Positions 35,395 to 44,759 of a stretch of DNA of 64,000 bases are shown one piece after another. How positions within the stretch are numbered: position 1 is the first letter of the stretch; each line of letters opens with the position of its first letter. A program made the translations under genes and the position numbers. This stretch comes from Pseudomonas mandelii. GTDB taxonomy: Bacteria; Pseudomonadota; Gammaproteobacteria; Pseudomonadales; Pseudomonadaceae. The stretch covers positions 372,001-436,000 of the forward strand of contig NZ_JAMYDU010000001.1 of the NCBI RefSeq assembly GCF_024138395.1. The letters run 5' to 3'. The notes below the pieces were generated by a model. It had not been told where the DNA came from, made no database searches, and saw only the letters and a program-made list of their open reading frames with translations.

Positions 35395-35475
35395 GTGCAT
35401 TCCTTTGCGAGAGTTGTGGCCGGGAGACCTAGTCGATAACAGGTCGAATCTTGTGTTCGTTCTGGAGTGACAACC

Positions 35476-35868
35476 CTACTCCTCAAAGCGCCCCGAGGTA
35501 TCACGATCGCGCTCGTATCGTCGCGTCAGCGGAAACAACGGCAACCAGGATTCGCGACGGACGATCCAGCTTTCGTAGGTGGGCTTCAATTGGTCAGGGG
35601 CATCCAGGGATCCCAGGTTCACTTCGATTTCGTCATTGGTGCGGGCGAAAACGGAGGAACCGCAGCGAGGACAGAAAAACCGCCCGGCGTAGTCGCGTGT
35701 TTCGCCCTCGATCGTCACCGCGTCCTGAGGGAATATCGCGGAAGCGTGAAACAGCGCCCCATGATGTTTGCGGCAATCGAGACAGTGGCAAAGGCCGACC
35801 CGGTATGGGAGGCCCGACGCCTCGATTCGGACGTTGCCGCACAGGCAACCGCCGGTGAATCGGTCCAT
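35476..35868 (-). CDS. GFA-domain (glutathione-dependent formaldehyde-activating type) protein
   Basis: 130 aa. The zinc-binding Cys pattern is CLCGNV (res ~8-13), GLCHCLDCRKHHGA (~25-38) and FFCPRCGSSVF (~64-74). These match GFA/CENP-V domain proteins. Most are not proven glutathione S-hydroxymethyl synthases, so the reaction is uncertain. It is monocistronic. Confidence 0.9.
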   Translation of the reverse strand: MDRFTGGCLCGNVRIEASGLPYRVGLCHCLDCRKHHGALFHASAIFPQDAVTIEGETRDYAGRFFCPRCGSSVFARTNDEIEVNLGSLDAPDQLKPTYESWIVRRESWLPLFPLTRRYERDRDTSGRFEE

Positions 35869-36018
35869 GCTGCGTCTCCTCTAATCAAGCGCCGGTTTTA
35901 ACCTTGCAAACGGCCATTATCGTGTGGTTGTGAAAATAGTAGCGAAGCCACCGCCATGGGTCGACTAATCTGAGTAGAGCACGAGCACAAACACGCCTCT
36001 AGCCTCAGGGGAAACGGG

Positions 36019-36318
36019 ATGACCGGAAAAACAGCACGCCAATGCTCGTCATGGGTCCTGCCCTCCCTGCTCGCCATCAACCTGGCGCTGATGGCGGGAT
36101 GTGCGGGTAAAGCTTCCACGGCTCGCTATTCGGCCTCAAACATAGGCTCAAACTGCTACGCAAAAGCGATACCTACGGCGGGCGAAGGTGGCTTGGCGTG
36201 GGGCGATACCTTGAGCATGGCTCGCAAAAAATCCATGGATAATTGCATCCGCTATGCCGGCCGATCCGGTGGTACGCCCGATACCTGCCAGGTGGTGTTG
36301 TCGGAGTGCAAAAATTAA
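36019..36318 (+). CDS. Small lipoprotein
   Basis: 99 aa. The signal peptide ends in the lipobox LMAGC (res ~24-28), so the protein is predicted to be lipidated. The mature part has four Cys (SNCYAK, DNCIRYAG, DTCQVV, SECKN), likely two disulfides. ARKKSMDNCIRYAG resembles short conserved domains of unknown function. Monocistronic. Confidence 0.78.
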   Translation: MTGKTARQCSSWVLPSLLAINLALMAGCAGKASTARYSASNIGSNCYAKAIPTAGEGGLAWGDTLSMARKKSMDNCIRYAGRSGGTPDTCQVVLSECKN

Positions 36319-36412
36319 TAGCCCATTCTGTTCGCGGTCAGCCGCCTGACCAAACGCCAGTCGATCATGACCGAGGGCATCTGATTTACACGCCATTTTT
36401 TGGAGAACCAAG

Positions 36413-36892
36413 ATGATCAGCAAGAACACGATTTGTCTCTGGTACGACGGCTCCGCGCTGGACGCTGCGACGTTCTACGCCGAGACGTTCCCGGACAGCG
36501 CCGTGGGCACTGTCCTTCGCGCGCCTGGCGACTATCCGGCGGGCAAACAGGGCGATGTCCTGACGGTTGAGTTCACGGTGATGGGCATCCCTTGTCTGGG
36601 GCTGAACGGAGGCTCGGCGATCAAGCACAACGAAGCTTTCTCGTTCCAGGTTGCGACCGACGACCAAGCCGAAACGGACCGTTTGTGGAACGCGATTGTC
36701 GGAAATGGCGGCCAGGAAAATGTATGCGGCTGGTGCAAGGACAAGTGGGGATTGTCGTGGCAGATCACACCACGCGTTCTGACAGCGGCGATAAACGATC
36801 CTGATCGAGCGGCGGCCAAGCGCGCATTCAACGCCATGATGGAGATGGGCAAGATCGACATCGCTGCAATTGAAGCGGCTGTGAAGGGTTAA
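36413..36892 (+). CDS. VOC-family protein (PhnB/3-demethylubiquinone methyltransferase-like domain)
   Basis: 159 aa, glyoxalase-like fold. NTICLWYDGSALDAATFYAETFPDSAVG at the start, PCLGLNGGSAIKHNEAFSFQV in the middle and CGWCKDKWGLSWQITPRVL near the end are typical of the PhnB-type VOC subfamily. The enzyme activity of this subfamily is mostly unproven. GGAG precedes the ATG. Confidence 0.9.
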   Translation: MISKNTICLWYDGSALDAATFYAETFPDSAVGTVLRAPGDYPAGKQGDVLTVEFTVMGIPCLGLNGGSAIKHNEAFSFQVATDDQAETDRLWNAIVGNGGQENVCGWCKDKWGLSWQITPRVLTAAINDPDRAAAKRAFNAMMEMGKIDIAAIEAAVKG

Positions 36893-36954
36893 CCCGTGTT
36901 GGAAGATGTCCGGACCAGACTCGTTCACCCTGCAGCCCTGCCATACTGTTGAGC

Positions 36955-37695
36955 ATGACCAGTGCAACCTTCCGCTTCTATGAGGAGCTCAACGATTTCC
37001 TGCCGGCCGAACGGCGGCGGCAGTCCTTCACCTGCGAGTGCGCGCAAGGGGCGACGGTCAAGCACATGATCGAGGCGCTCGGGATACCGCACACCGAGGT
37101 CGAGCTGGTGCTGCTCAACGGCGAGTCGGTGGGCTTCGAGCGGGTGATTTTCGACGGTGATCGACTGGCGGTGTATCCCAAGTTCGAAGCGCTGGACATC
37201 AGCCCGCTGCTCAAGGTTCGTGCGCAACCTTTACGGGTGTTGCGCTTCGTCGCTGATGCGCACCTTGGCGGGCTGGCCAACCTGCTGCGCATGAGCGGCT
37301 TCGACACCCTCTATGACAATGGTTTCGAGGATAGCGAGATCGCCGAGATCGCTGCGCAGCAAGGACGCATCGTGCTAACCCGTGACCGCGAACTGCTCAA
37401 GCGGCGGATCATCAGCCACGGCTGTTACGTGCATGCCCTGAAACCGTCGCTGCAGCTGCGCGAATTGTATGAGCGCCTCGACCTGGCGCGTAGCGCGCAG
37501 CCATTCAGCCTGTGCCTTCATTGCAACCTGCCGCTGCACGAGATCAGCCCGGAACTGGCCCGGCCGCAGGTGCCGCCACGCATTGGCGTCCTCTACTCGC
37601 ACTTCCTGCGCTGCGACGCCTGCCAACGGGTTTACTGGGAGGGTTCGCACTGGCGCAGCATGTGTGCATTGCTGGCACCTCTGCTGGGCCGATAG
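36955..37695 (+). CDS. Mut7-C ubiquitin-like plus Mut7-C RNase domain protein
   Basis: 246 aa. Residues 1-~85 are a ThiS/ubiquitin-like domain (TFRFYEELNDFLP, LLNGESVGFERVIFDGDRLAVYP). Residues ~90-240 are a PIN-like Mut7-C RNase domain (FVADAHLGGLANLLRMSGFDTLYDN with acidic Asp, IVLTRDRELLKR) ending in a zinc ribbon (CLHCNLPL ... CDACQRVYWEGSHW). The two-domain order is standard. Role unproven, probably RNA cleavage. ATG at 36955 is preferred to a TTG at 36949. Confidence 0.9.
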   Translation: MTSATFRFYEELNDFLPAERRRQSFTCECAQGATVKHMIEALGIPHTEVELVLLNGESVGFERVIFDGDRLAVYPKFEALDISPLLKVRAQPLRVLRFVADAHLGGLANLLRMSGFDTLYDNGFEDSEIAEIAAQQGRIVLTRDRELLKRRIISHGCYVHALKPSLQLRELYERLDLARSAQPFSLCLHCNLPLHEISPELARPQVPPRIGVLYSHFLRCDACQRVYWEGSHWRSMCALLAPLLGR

Positions 37696-37803
37696 CTGAG
37701 CGCATCCCGGTCAGTGAGTGTCAATAAAATCCGCTTTTAAATAAACACTGACAATACTCGGTTTGATCTAGGCTTGCATGAAGTCACGTGGGAGAACCCT
37801 ACA

Positions 37804-38289
37804 ATGCCCCTCGCTCTCAGAGATCCAGTCGCCATTGTTTTGGGTGTCTTCTTCTGCATGGCAGCGTGCGGTCAAGGGTTAGCAGACAGCAATCACCCAC
37901 CGGCAATACTCCCACTGGAATCTGAGACGGTACCCAAACTCATTGCCTATCCGCCACTTGCCGAGCCGCTCGCTCGCGGAGTGGTCATCATCCAGTATCG
38001 AACAGAGCACGCCAGGATCATGCCGGTATTTGGCAAAGCGGCTGTTGAGGTATCACCACGTCTGGGTCACCTTCACGTGACCGTCGATGACTGGAAAGGT
38101 ACATGGGCGCATACCAGTGAAGACCCGATTATCCTGGTCGGACTGAAGCCCGGCACTCACACGCTTCTTCTTGAAGTGGCCGACCCGACTCACAAGATCC
38201 TCACCAGCACGACAGTGAACTTTATAGTTCCGGAGAAGAAACCAACGGACACTCCCCACATTGACGATGGTCACGCAATAAAACCATAA
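37804..38289 (+). CDS. DUF6130-type secreted protein
   Basis: 161 aa with a signal peptide (LRDPVAIVLGVFFCMAACGQGLADS). VFFCMAAC could be a lipobox, so lipidation is possible. The mature part contains GHLHVTVDDWKGTWAHTSEDPIILVGLKPGTHTLLLEVADPTHK, the strand-rich core of the DUF6130 family. GGGAG sits 9 bases upstream of the ATG at 37804. Function unknown. Confidence 0.72.
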   Translation: MPLALRDPVAIVLGVFFCMAACGQGLADSNHPPAILPLESETVPKLIAYPPLAEPLARGVVIIQYRTEHARIMPVFGKAAVEVSPRLGHLHVTVDDWKGTWAHTSEDPIILVGLKPGTHTLLLEVADPTHKILTSTTVNFIVPEKKPTDTPHIDDGHAIKP

Positions 38290-38478
38290 CTGTTCAGTGT
38301 TTACCTTTCCCCGTTTCCCACCCTTTTCCCGTAAAGCCGTTGGTCATCAGGAAAACAGCGGCAGCGCCTGCCTCTGCGTCGCTGCATGGACGCATTCCAG
38401 CGCAGCCGTTGCTTTGCGGACGATATCGGCATCGTTATGTGACGGGTGACGCCCGTGCCACCTTCGAAGCGGCGCGCG

Positions 38479-38553
38479 CTATGCAAACCCCAGGAACGAC
38501 AGGATTACCACGATGATCACAACTACCCCGACGATGTAGATGATGTTGTTCAT
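38479..38553 (-). CDS. 24-residue single-span membrane peptide
   Basis: A short frame encodes MNNIIYIVGVVVIIVVILSF plus LGFA, one hydrophobic span. GAGAGGTGG lies 6 bases before the ATG, an excellent ribosome site for so short a frame. I recall similar tiny hydrophobic proteins in Pseudomonas, function unknown. The flanking 190 bp to the DUF6130 gene and 170 bp to the amidase show no other gene I can support. Confidence 0.65.
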   Translation of the reverse strand: MNNIIYIVGVVVIIVVILSFLGFA

Positions 38554-38722
38554 GAAATCCACCTCTCAACCTGGACAGGACTGCGTTAGAAAAACAAGGC
38601 ACTGCACCTTTTTGCCGGGAACACGCATCGGCAGCGCTGCAAAATATTTTTTGCGAGCGACTGGCTTACCGTTACCGGGCGGGATTGGAGCCTGTACCGA
38701 GCCCCAATCCCGCCCTTCCTAT

Positions 38723-40486
38723 TTATTGACCACCCGACAACGGTGGGGTTCGAGGCGGAATCAATCGTTTCGTTCCCGTCGACTCAAACGCCGAAGCCAA
38801 GCGCAGCAGCGTCGAATCGTCATAAGCACGACCGGCGAAGGTCAGCCCGACGGGCATGCCGATGTCCGGCATCACGCCCATCGGCACCGTGACCGTGGGA
38901 ACACCCAAGTGGCGGATGGCGAGATTGCCGTTCGCGACCCAGACACCGTTACTCCACGCGATGTCCGCAGACTTCGGATCGACATCGGCATTCGCCGGCC
39001 CAACGTCGGCCACCGTCGGGAAGATCACCGCGTCGAGCCCCAACCGGTCCATCCAGTCCTCAAGATCGATTCGGCGCGTCTGTTCAAGGCCGCGTAGTCC
39101 GTCAGGCACCGTGGGGATCTGGTCCCAAGGGGTGATACCGCGCTCGGCCATCCGCACATATTCATCCATGCCAGCGGCAAGGTCGCCCTCACGGTTGGGC
39201 AGCGTTCCTGGGTCGTGCGGGAAGATCAGCGGTCCGTTCACATCGACCAGACGATTGAGTTCTGGATCGCCGTTGGCCCGCAGAAAATCGTCGAACGCCC
39301 AGGCCGTCAGATCCCACAACTCATGGTGAAGGAACTCTTTGGAAACCAGGCCGCGGTTGAACACGGTCGGTGCACCAGGACGATCACCTTCGCAATTGGA
39401 GACCAGCGGAAAATCGACCTCGATCAATTCGGCACCAAAGGCTTCGAGTGCCTTGCGAGCCTCCTCCCAGAGCCCGATCACGGAGGCACGGGTGTTGATT
39501 CGCTGGCCCGTCGGACCACCGATACCAGGCGCATCGCTCGTGCCCGCCTCGGGATCCGCGTTGATGTACATACGAGGAACGCCGAAGCGCTTTCCGGCGA
39601 GGGCATCGGTATTCGCGGCAAGCGACCTATAGGAAGCGGGACGCACCGAGGCGACACTCGGGATGGGCACCCAGGGTTGCATCCGCCACAGATCGCCGCG
39701 TGTGTCGGGATCGTCCGCCACTACCACATCGAGCACTTCGAGCAGGTCGGCCATGGTTCTGGCAAACGGCACGACCACGTCCATGGTCGGCGTCAACGGC
39801 CAGTTCCCGCGCACCGAGATCACTCCGCGCGAAGGCGTATAGGCACACAAACCATTGTTCGACGCCGGGCCACGTCCGCTCGACCAGGTTTCTTCGGCGA
39901 GGCCGAATGCCGCGAAACTGGCGGCGGTTGCAGTGCCGGCGCCGTTCGATGAGCCCGATGCGAAGGGGGCGGTGAGATAGTCAGCGTTGTAAGGGCTCTC
40001 GGCACGGCCATAAACCCCGCGCTGCATGCCGCCGTTGGCCATCGGCGGCATATTGGTCTTGCCCAGGCAAATCGCGCCAGCGGCACGAAGCCGTTCGATG
40101 GTGAACGCATCGCGATAAGCAATCAGGTTCGCGAAGGCGGGACTTCCGGAGGCTGCGGTGAGCCCTTTCACCAGATAACTGTCTTTGGCTGTATAGGGAA
40201 TTCCATCGAGCGGCCCCAGCGTCTCGCCCTTGGCCCGACGGGCATCGGACGCCTGCGCTTCCTTGAGCGCATCGGGGTTGCGAACCACCACTGCATTGAG
40301 GGCGGTGGGCGTGTCGGGGCCGTCGTAGGCGTCGATCCTGGCGAGATAGGCCTGGACCAGCTCAACCGCCGTCGTCTGGCCGGACTCGAGCGCAGCACGC
40401 AGTTGGGCAATGGAAACCTCGGTGACCTCGATCATGCTGTTACCGTCGGCGGCTGATGGATTACTTGATGTTGGGCTCAGGGACAT
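38723..40486 (-). CDS. Amidase-signature family hydrolase
   Basis: 587 aa, longer than typical ~470-aa amidases. The catalytic Lys is in DGIPYTAKDSY (~95-105). The cis-Ser and nucleophile Ser region FASGSSNGAGTATAASFAAFGLAEETWSSGRGPASNNGL (read in part, ~175-210) matches a subfamily in which the Gly-Gly-Ser triplet is modified. No signal peptide, hence cytosolic. It hydrolyses an unidentified amide. GTG at 40489 or the adjacent ATG at 40486 can start; GAGAT lies upstream. Confidence 0.88.
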   Translation of the reverse strand: MSLSPTSSNPSAADGNSMIEVTEVSIAQLRAALESGQTTAVELVQAYLARIDAYDGPDTPTALNAVVVRNPDALKEAQASDARRAKGETLGPLDGIPYTAKDSYLVKGLTAASGSPAFANLIAYRDAFTIERLRAAGAICLGKTNMPPMANGGMQRGVYGRAESPYNADYLTAPFASGSSNGAGTATAASFAAFGLAEETWSSGRGPASNNGLCAYTPSRGVISVRGNWPLTPTMDVVVPFARTMADLLEVLDVVVADDPDTRGDLWRMQPWVPIPSVASVRPASYRSLAANTDALAGKRFGVPRMYINADPEAGTSDAPGIGGPTGQRINTRASVIGLWEEARKALEAFGAELIEVDFPLVSNCEGDRPGAPTVFNRGLVSKEFLHHELWDLTAWAFDDFLRANGDPELNRLVDVNGPLIFPHDPGTLPNREGDLAAGMDEYVRMAERGITPWDQIPTVPDGLRGLEQTRRIDLEDWMDRLGLDAVIFPTVADVGPANADVDPKSADIAWSNGVWVANGNLAIRHLGVPTVTVPMGVMPDIGMPVGLTFAGRAYDDSTLLRLASAFESTGTKRLIPPRTPPLSGGQ

Positions 40487-40574
40487 CACTTATCTCAAAA
40501 TGGGTTTTCATATCAGTTGTCATTGCACGGCATTATGCGACAGCGCGCCTGGACCCGCGATGGTTTACGGCCGC

Positions 40575-41195
40575 CTACTGCGCCGTCCCGCCACGAGGTT
40601 TATAAAACAGAAACTTGCGGGTCTCGGCCGTCCTCGTGTATTTCTTCGCCCAGGCGGGCTTTACCGTTCTGTCGTGGAAATACAAAGCACCATGGGTGCG
40701 ATCCGTGAGTTGCTTGTTGAGTGCCTTGCGCGCGATTTCCTTGGCGAGGGCATATTCGTTGTCTTCCTTTACCTGATCCGCACGTCCGTCGCACCACCAC
40801 GAAAACTGGCAGGAGCCCGTTTCAGAACCTTGCTTGACCACGGCGCACACCGTATCGGGGAAGCCCTCCTGGCCGAGCCGGTTCATGACCACGCTGGCGA
40901 CGGCTTCCATGTTGGCAGGCGCCACGCCTTTGGCTTCCCAATAGATACTGCGTGCAAGGCAAGTAATGGCATCGTCCAGCGGCGCGGCGCCCGCCGGATC
41001 GACTGCCTGCACTTCGGAGGTGGTAATGGCTTCGGACTTGGGCACCGGAAGTTCGCTGTCCTTTTCTGCCGCTTTCTGTTCCAGGACCTGCGCCTTGTCT
41101 TCAGCCGCTTCCTGTTTTTGCTCCTGGTCAGTCGCCAACACCTGATCTCCTAGAAGGATGATTGCGAAGCAGGTGACTACCCATTTTAATCGCAT
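40575..41195 (-). CDS. SleB-like cell-wall hydrolase
   Basis: 206 aa. A signal peptide (MRLKWVVTCFAIILLGDQVLA) is followed by a Glu/Ala/Lys-rich linker (~25-60) and a Hydrolase_2 domain: TCLARSIYWEAKGV (catalytic Glu), AVASVVMNRLGQEGFPDTVCAVV and SCQFSWWCDGR. It is predicted to cleave peptidoglycan glycan strands in the periplasm. GGAAGGA precedes the ATG at 41195. Divergent from the CAP gene. Confidence 0.9.
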   Translation of the reverse strand: MRLKWVVTCFAIILLGDQVLATDQEQKQEAAEDKAQVLEQKAAEKDSELPVPKSEAITTSEVQAVDPAGAAPLDDAITCLARSIYWEAKGVAPANMEAVASVVMNRLGQEGFPDTVCAVVKQGSETGSCQFSWWCDGRADQVKEDNEYALAKEIARKALNKQLTDRTHGALYFHDRTVKPAWAKKYTRTAETRKFLFYKPRGGTAQ

Positions 41196-41384
41196 GATCG
41201 ATCCTTCCGATGACACTGGCTTGAGCAATGAAACGGCGATGTTGTCGTGCTGACCTGCTGTGATTGTAGTCGTCGCACGTCATTCCAGCCGCCTGACAAT
41301 AAACTGCATTCGAGGCGAAAAGGCATTGCATCGGGAGGGGGGAAATCGCGCATCATGGGCGCAGTCCGTCCAAGGGAGAATTTC

Positions 41385-42236
41385 ATGCGCAGCCTGTCAT
41401 CCGTTTTGCATCTTGCCGTGTTGTCATTCGGGCTAATGTTTAGCGTCGCCGCGTCGGCGGCTGATGAAACGCAGCTGGTCGAGTCGATCAACGTTTACCG
41501 CAGCCAGGCGCAGCGCTGCGGCGGCCAGGCGTCTTCGGAGTTGCCGCCACTGGCGAGCGATCCGCGCCTGGTGTTGTCCGCCAACAGTATCGGCGACTTG
41601 CAGCAGGCACTGGCCCGCGCGGCGTATCCGATGGTCAATGTGCAGGCGATCAGCTTGTCTGGCCCGCGTGATGCGCCGTCCGCCATGAAGGCGATTCAGG
41701 AGAGCTTCTGCCAAGTGGTGCTGGACCCGCAATTCGTCGACATCGGCGTCAGCCGCGATGGCCGTGAATGGCGCATTGTGCTGGCGCGTCCGCTGTTGAC
41801 CGGGCGTCTGGGCGACTGGCAGGCAGAGGGGCAACAACTGCTTGAAGCGATGAACAGCGCCCGCGCTCAGACGCGCCAGTGCGGCACCCAAGCCTTTACC
41901 GCCACGACGCCGCTGGCCTGGAACGCCACGCTGGGCTCCGCGGCCGAGACCCATAGCCGGGCCATGGCCAACAATAACTATTTCGATCACAAGGACCGCG
42001 ATGGTCGCACGCCGGGTGATCGGGCTGAATTGGCGGGTTATGCGGGTCAGCAAGTCGGTGAAAACATCGCCGCCGGGCAAGACACTGTGCGCAAAGTAGT
42101 CGATGGCTGGCTCGCCAGCCCGGGCCATTGCGCCAATCTGATGAACCCGCAATTTCGCGAGTTGGGTGCGGCTTATGCGGTGGACCCGAAGAGTGACGCG
42201 GGGATTTACTGGACGGCGATGTTTGGGACGCCGTGA
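41385..42236 (+). CDS. Secreted CAP-superfamily protein with two CAP-like modules
   Basis: 283 aa. A signal peptide (VLHLAVLSFGLMFSVAASAA) precedes two modules. The C-terminal one (~155-283) is a CAP/SCP domain with THSRAMANNNYFDHKDRDGRTPGDRA, VGENIAAGQ and GWLASPGHCANLMNPQFRELGAAYA. The N-terminal one (~28-150) repeats the entry pattern (ESINVYRSQAQRCGG against EAMNSARAQTRQCGT) and ends FVDIGVSRDGREWRIVLARPL, but lacks the His/Glu motifs. It looks like an internal duplication with a degenerate first copy. GGGAG precedes the ATG. Confidence 0.88.
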   Translation: MRSLSSVLHLAVLSFGLMFSVAASAADETQLVESINVYRSQAQRCGGQASSELPPLASDPRLVLSANSIGDLQQALARAAYPMVNVQAISLSGPRDAPSAMKAIQESFCQVVLDPQFVDIGVSRDGREWRIVLARPLLTGRLGDWQAEGQQLLEAMNSARAQTRQCGTQAFTATTPLAWNATLGSAAETHSRAMANNNYFDHKDRDGRTPGDRAELAGYAGQQVGENIAAGQDTVRKVVDGWLASPGHCANLMNPQFRELGAAYAVDPKSDAGIYWTAMFGTP

Positions 42237-42271
42237 AGGCTTGAATCGACAGTTGAAAAAGGAATCGTGAT

Positions 42272-43630
42272 TTGAATAAAGCCCCCTCCTCGACCGTCGA
42301 ACAGGACTTGTCGAAGCCTGAAACCATCAGTCTGCGGGAAGCGTTTCTGTTCTGGCTGAAGCTAGGCTTCATCAGTTTCGGCGGGCCGGCCGGACAGATC
42401 TCGATCATGCACCAGGAGTTGGTGGAGCGCCGACGCTGGATCTCGGAACGACGCTTTCTGCATGCCCTCAACTATTGCATGTTGCTGCCTGGGCCTGAAG
42501 CTCAGCAGCTGGCCACCTACATTGGCTGGCTGATGCACCGCACATGGGGTGGCGTGATTGCCGGCGCGCTGTTTGTGCTGCCGTCGCTGTTCATCCTGAT
42601 TGCGTTGTCCTGGGTGTACATCGCGTTTGGCGAAGTGCCGGTGGTGGCCGGGCTTTTTTATGGGATCAAGCCTGCCGTGACTGCGATTGTGGTGCAGGCA
42701 GCCCACCGAATCGGCTCGCGGGCATTGAAGAACAACTGGCTGTGGGGGATTGCTGCGGCGTCATTCACAGCGATCTTCGTATTCAATGTACCGTTCCCGT
42801 TGATTGTGCTGGGCGCTGCGATCATCGGTTATGTCGGCGGACGTCTGGCGCCTGAACGGTTCCGCACCGGGGGCCACAGCGCGACGAAAAAATCCTTCGG
42901 CCCGGCTGTTATCGACGACGACACCCCGCCTCCCGAACACGCCCGTTTCAACCGTTTCAAATTGCTGCGCCTGTTGCTGGTAGGTGCTGTTCTGTGGGTA
43001 TTGCCGATGGGAATTCTCACCGCCCTGTTCGGCTGGGAAGGCACCCTGACCCAGATGGCCTGGTTCTTTACCAAAGCGGCGTTGCTGACATTCGGCGGCG
43101 CGTATGCCGTGCTGCCTTATGTGTATCAGGGCGCTGTCGGCCACTATGGCTGGCTGACACCCACGCAGATGATCGATGGCCTGGCGCTCGGCGAAACCAC
43201 CCCCGGCCCGCTGATCATGGTGGTGGCTTTCGTCGGTTTTGTCGGTGCCTATGTTCAGCAGGTGTTCGGCCCTGATCAAATGTTCCTGGCCGGCGCCCTC
43301 GCCGCCACGCTGGTGACCTGGTTCACCTTCCTGCCCTCGTTCCTGTTCATCCTCGCCGGCGGTCCATTGGTAGAGTCGACCCACAACGAACTCAGGCTCA
43401 CCGCGCCGTTGACCGCGATTACTGCCGCAGTAGTCGGCGTGATTCTTAATCTGGCGTGTTTTTTCGGCTACCACGTGCTGTGGCCCAACGGCTTCAGCGG
43501 CCAACTCGACTGGCCTTCGGCGCTGATCGCCATTGCAGCGGCCATTGCCTTGTTCCGCTTCAAGCGGGGGGTGATCGAGGTGTTGTTGGGGTGCGCATTG
43601 ATCGGGCTGGCGGTGCATCTGCTGCGCTAG
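42272..43630 (+). CDS. chrA: Chromate transporter
   Basis: 452-aa two-domain CHR protein expelling chromate. Each half begins with the CHR motif: [17 protein letters not shown] (~28-44) and [18 protein letters not shown] (~265-282). [15 protein letters not shown] and [19 protein letters not shown] are the paired second motifs. The start appears to be the TTG at 42272, with AGGA 8 bases upstream, since no nearer ATG exists. No chrB regulator is adjacent. Confidence 0.92.
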   Translation: MNKAPSSTVEQDLSKPETISLREAFLFWLKLGFISFGGPAGQISIMHQELVERRRWISERRFLHALNYCMLLPGPEAQQLATYIGWLMHRTWGGVIAGALFVLPSLFILIALSWVYIAFGEVPVVAGLFYGIKPAVTAIVVQAAHRIGSRALKNNWLWGIAAASFTAIFVFNVPFPLIVLGAAIIGYVGGRLAPERFRTGGHSATKKSFGPAVIDDDTPPPEHARFNRFKLLRLLLVGAVLWVLPMGILTALFGWEGTLTQMAWFFTKAALLTFGGAYAVLPYVYQGAVGHYGWLTPTQMIDGLALGETTPGPLIMVVAFVGFVGAYVQQVFGPDQMFLAGALAATLVTWFTFLPSFLFILAGGPLVESTHNELRLTAPLTAITAAVVGVILNLACFFGYHVLWPNGFSGQLDWPSALIAIAAAIALFRFKRGVIEVLLGCALIGLAVHLLR

Positions 43631-43635
43631 CCTAA

Positions 43636-44034
43636 TCAATGACTTTGTCGCTGCCTCTGTAGCTCAGTCTTCAGCCAGAGGTTGGCGGGTTGTACGCCTG
43701 CCGGACAGCGCACTTCATAGGCGCGGCCACTCATGCTGCTTTGGCTGGCCGCCAGATCGATGAAGTCTTCGGCGCTGTTGACCTTGTTCCGGTCTTCGAG
43801 GTACTTCAGCTTCTTCTGCAGATGCGCCCGGGCCTCAGCGCCCGGGTATTCACTTCCGTTACGCACAAACCGGCACTCACTGCGCTCGACAAAGTCCAGC
43901 AAGCTGTTTATTTCCCGGGTGGCTTGAGGTGGGGTTTGCGCCTGGGCCTCGAGCGCCATGGCGGTCAGGCCGATACCCGCCGCGATCAGCCAGTGGCTGA
44001 AATACCGAGTGAAACGTCCAGGCAGAATTCCCAT
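43636..44034 (-). CDS. DUF5329 family protein
   Basis: 132 aa. An N-terminal signal/anchor (FTRYFSHWLIAAGIGLTAMALEAQAQ) is followed by the DUF5329 core: EINSLLDFVERSECRFVRNGSEYPGAEARAHLQKKLKYL (in part), then AEDFIDLAASQSSMSGRAYEVRCP. It is periplasmic with two Cys. GAGGT precedes the ATG at 44034. Role unknown. Converges on chrA within 6 bp. Confidence 0.88.
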   Translation of the reverse strand: MGILPGRFTRYFSHWLIAAGIGLTAMALEAQAQTPPQATREINSLLDFVERSECRFVRNGSEYPGAEARAHLQKKLKYLEDRNKVNSAEDFIDLAASQSSMSGRAYEVRCPAGVQPANLWLKTELQRQRQSH

Positions 44035-44105
44035 GGTGATACCTCGCATGACTGACGGCAGATCAGAGCGGTGGTGCCCTCCGCTCTGAAGGCTGGCGGC
44101 TCGTA

Positions 44106-44333
44106 TCAATCGTCGTCGCGGTCCCGATCGCGGTAACGACGGCGATCATCACGACGGTCGTAATCGCGGTCATACCCTCGATCATCACGGTAATCATAGC
44201 CTCGGTCATAGTCGCGACGGTATTCACGGCGGTGATCCCGATCGTACCTGTCGTCATCTTCCCAGTGAGGAAAGCAGCCTCCCAACAGGAGAGTACTTGC
44301 AATGGCCAGGGTCATTATCGCGGTGCGCTTCAT
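44106..44333 (-). CDS. Asp/Arg/Tyr-rich small lipoprotein
   Basis: 75 aa. The lipobox LLGGC (res ~16-20) is followed by a low-complexity tail built of D, R and Y (repeats such as RDYDRGYDYRDDRGYDRDYDRRDDRR), ending in DDD. The regularly alternating charges suggest a disordered, perhaps metal- or nucleic-acid-binding or phase-separating segment. AGGA precedes the ATG. Lies 72 bp upstream of the DUF5329 gene on the same strand. Confidence 0.78.
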   Translation of the reverse strand: MKRTAIMTLAIASTLLLGGCFPHWEDDDRYDRDHRREYRRDYDRGYDYRDDRGYDRDYDRRDDRRRYRDRDRDDD

Positions 44334-44461
44334 TTGAACATCCTAAAAGCAAAGGTCAGAGCTGCGGGGATGAGGTGACGCTACCCACGAATTCAATCGC
44401 AGTGCGTGCAAACCGCAGATACGACCTTCCAGATGCACAATGATTCAGTGATCCCCGGGCC

Positions 44462-44698
44462 TTACAGCGTTCTTTGGCTGTTACCGATGGTTTTGGCTTT
44501 TTCGATGCCCCACTCCATCGCGCCTTCCATGTCCAGCAGGTGCGGTGACGGGTGGTTGTCCTCAACGATCATCGAACCGTCCGGCCGGTAAACACCGATG
44601 AACATCCCCAGCGAACCGTCCCTCAAGATCTCGGCCTTAACCTTGATCGTGCATCCGTTCGATAACGTTTCCGAGTGGATCATATGGCGCTCAGTCAT
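44462..44698 (-). CDS. Small conserved hypothetical protein
   Basis: 78 aa, soluble. ETLSNGCTIKVKAEILRDGSLGMFIGVYRPDGSMIVED is a compact beta-rich region, followed by a helix (MEGAMEWGIEKAKTIG). GGGAGGA lies 8 bases before the ATG at 44698, against an in-frame start at 44827 without one. Function unknown; the 128 bp downstream to the lipoprotein hold nothing I recognise. Confidence 0.75.
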   Translation of the reverse strand: MTERHMIHSETLSNGCTIKVKAEILRDGSLGMFIGVYRPDGSMIVEDNHPSPHLLDMEGAMEWGIEKAKTIGNSQRTL

Positions 44699-44759
44699 GA
44701 CTGCATTCCTCCCGTCGTAGCTCTCAGCGTAACTCATGCAACGCTGAGCGCGATGACGC

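Noticed and set aside
38301..38486. 61-codon minus-strand frame next to the 24-residue peptide
   Set aside because: No ribosome site, arginine-rich chance composition, and it overlaps the end of the better supported small gene.
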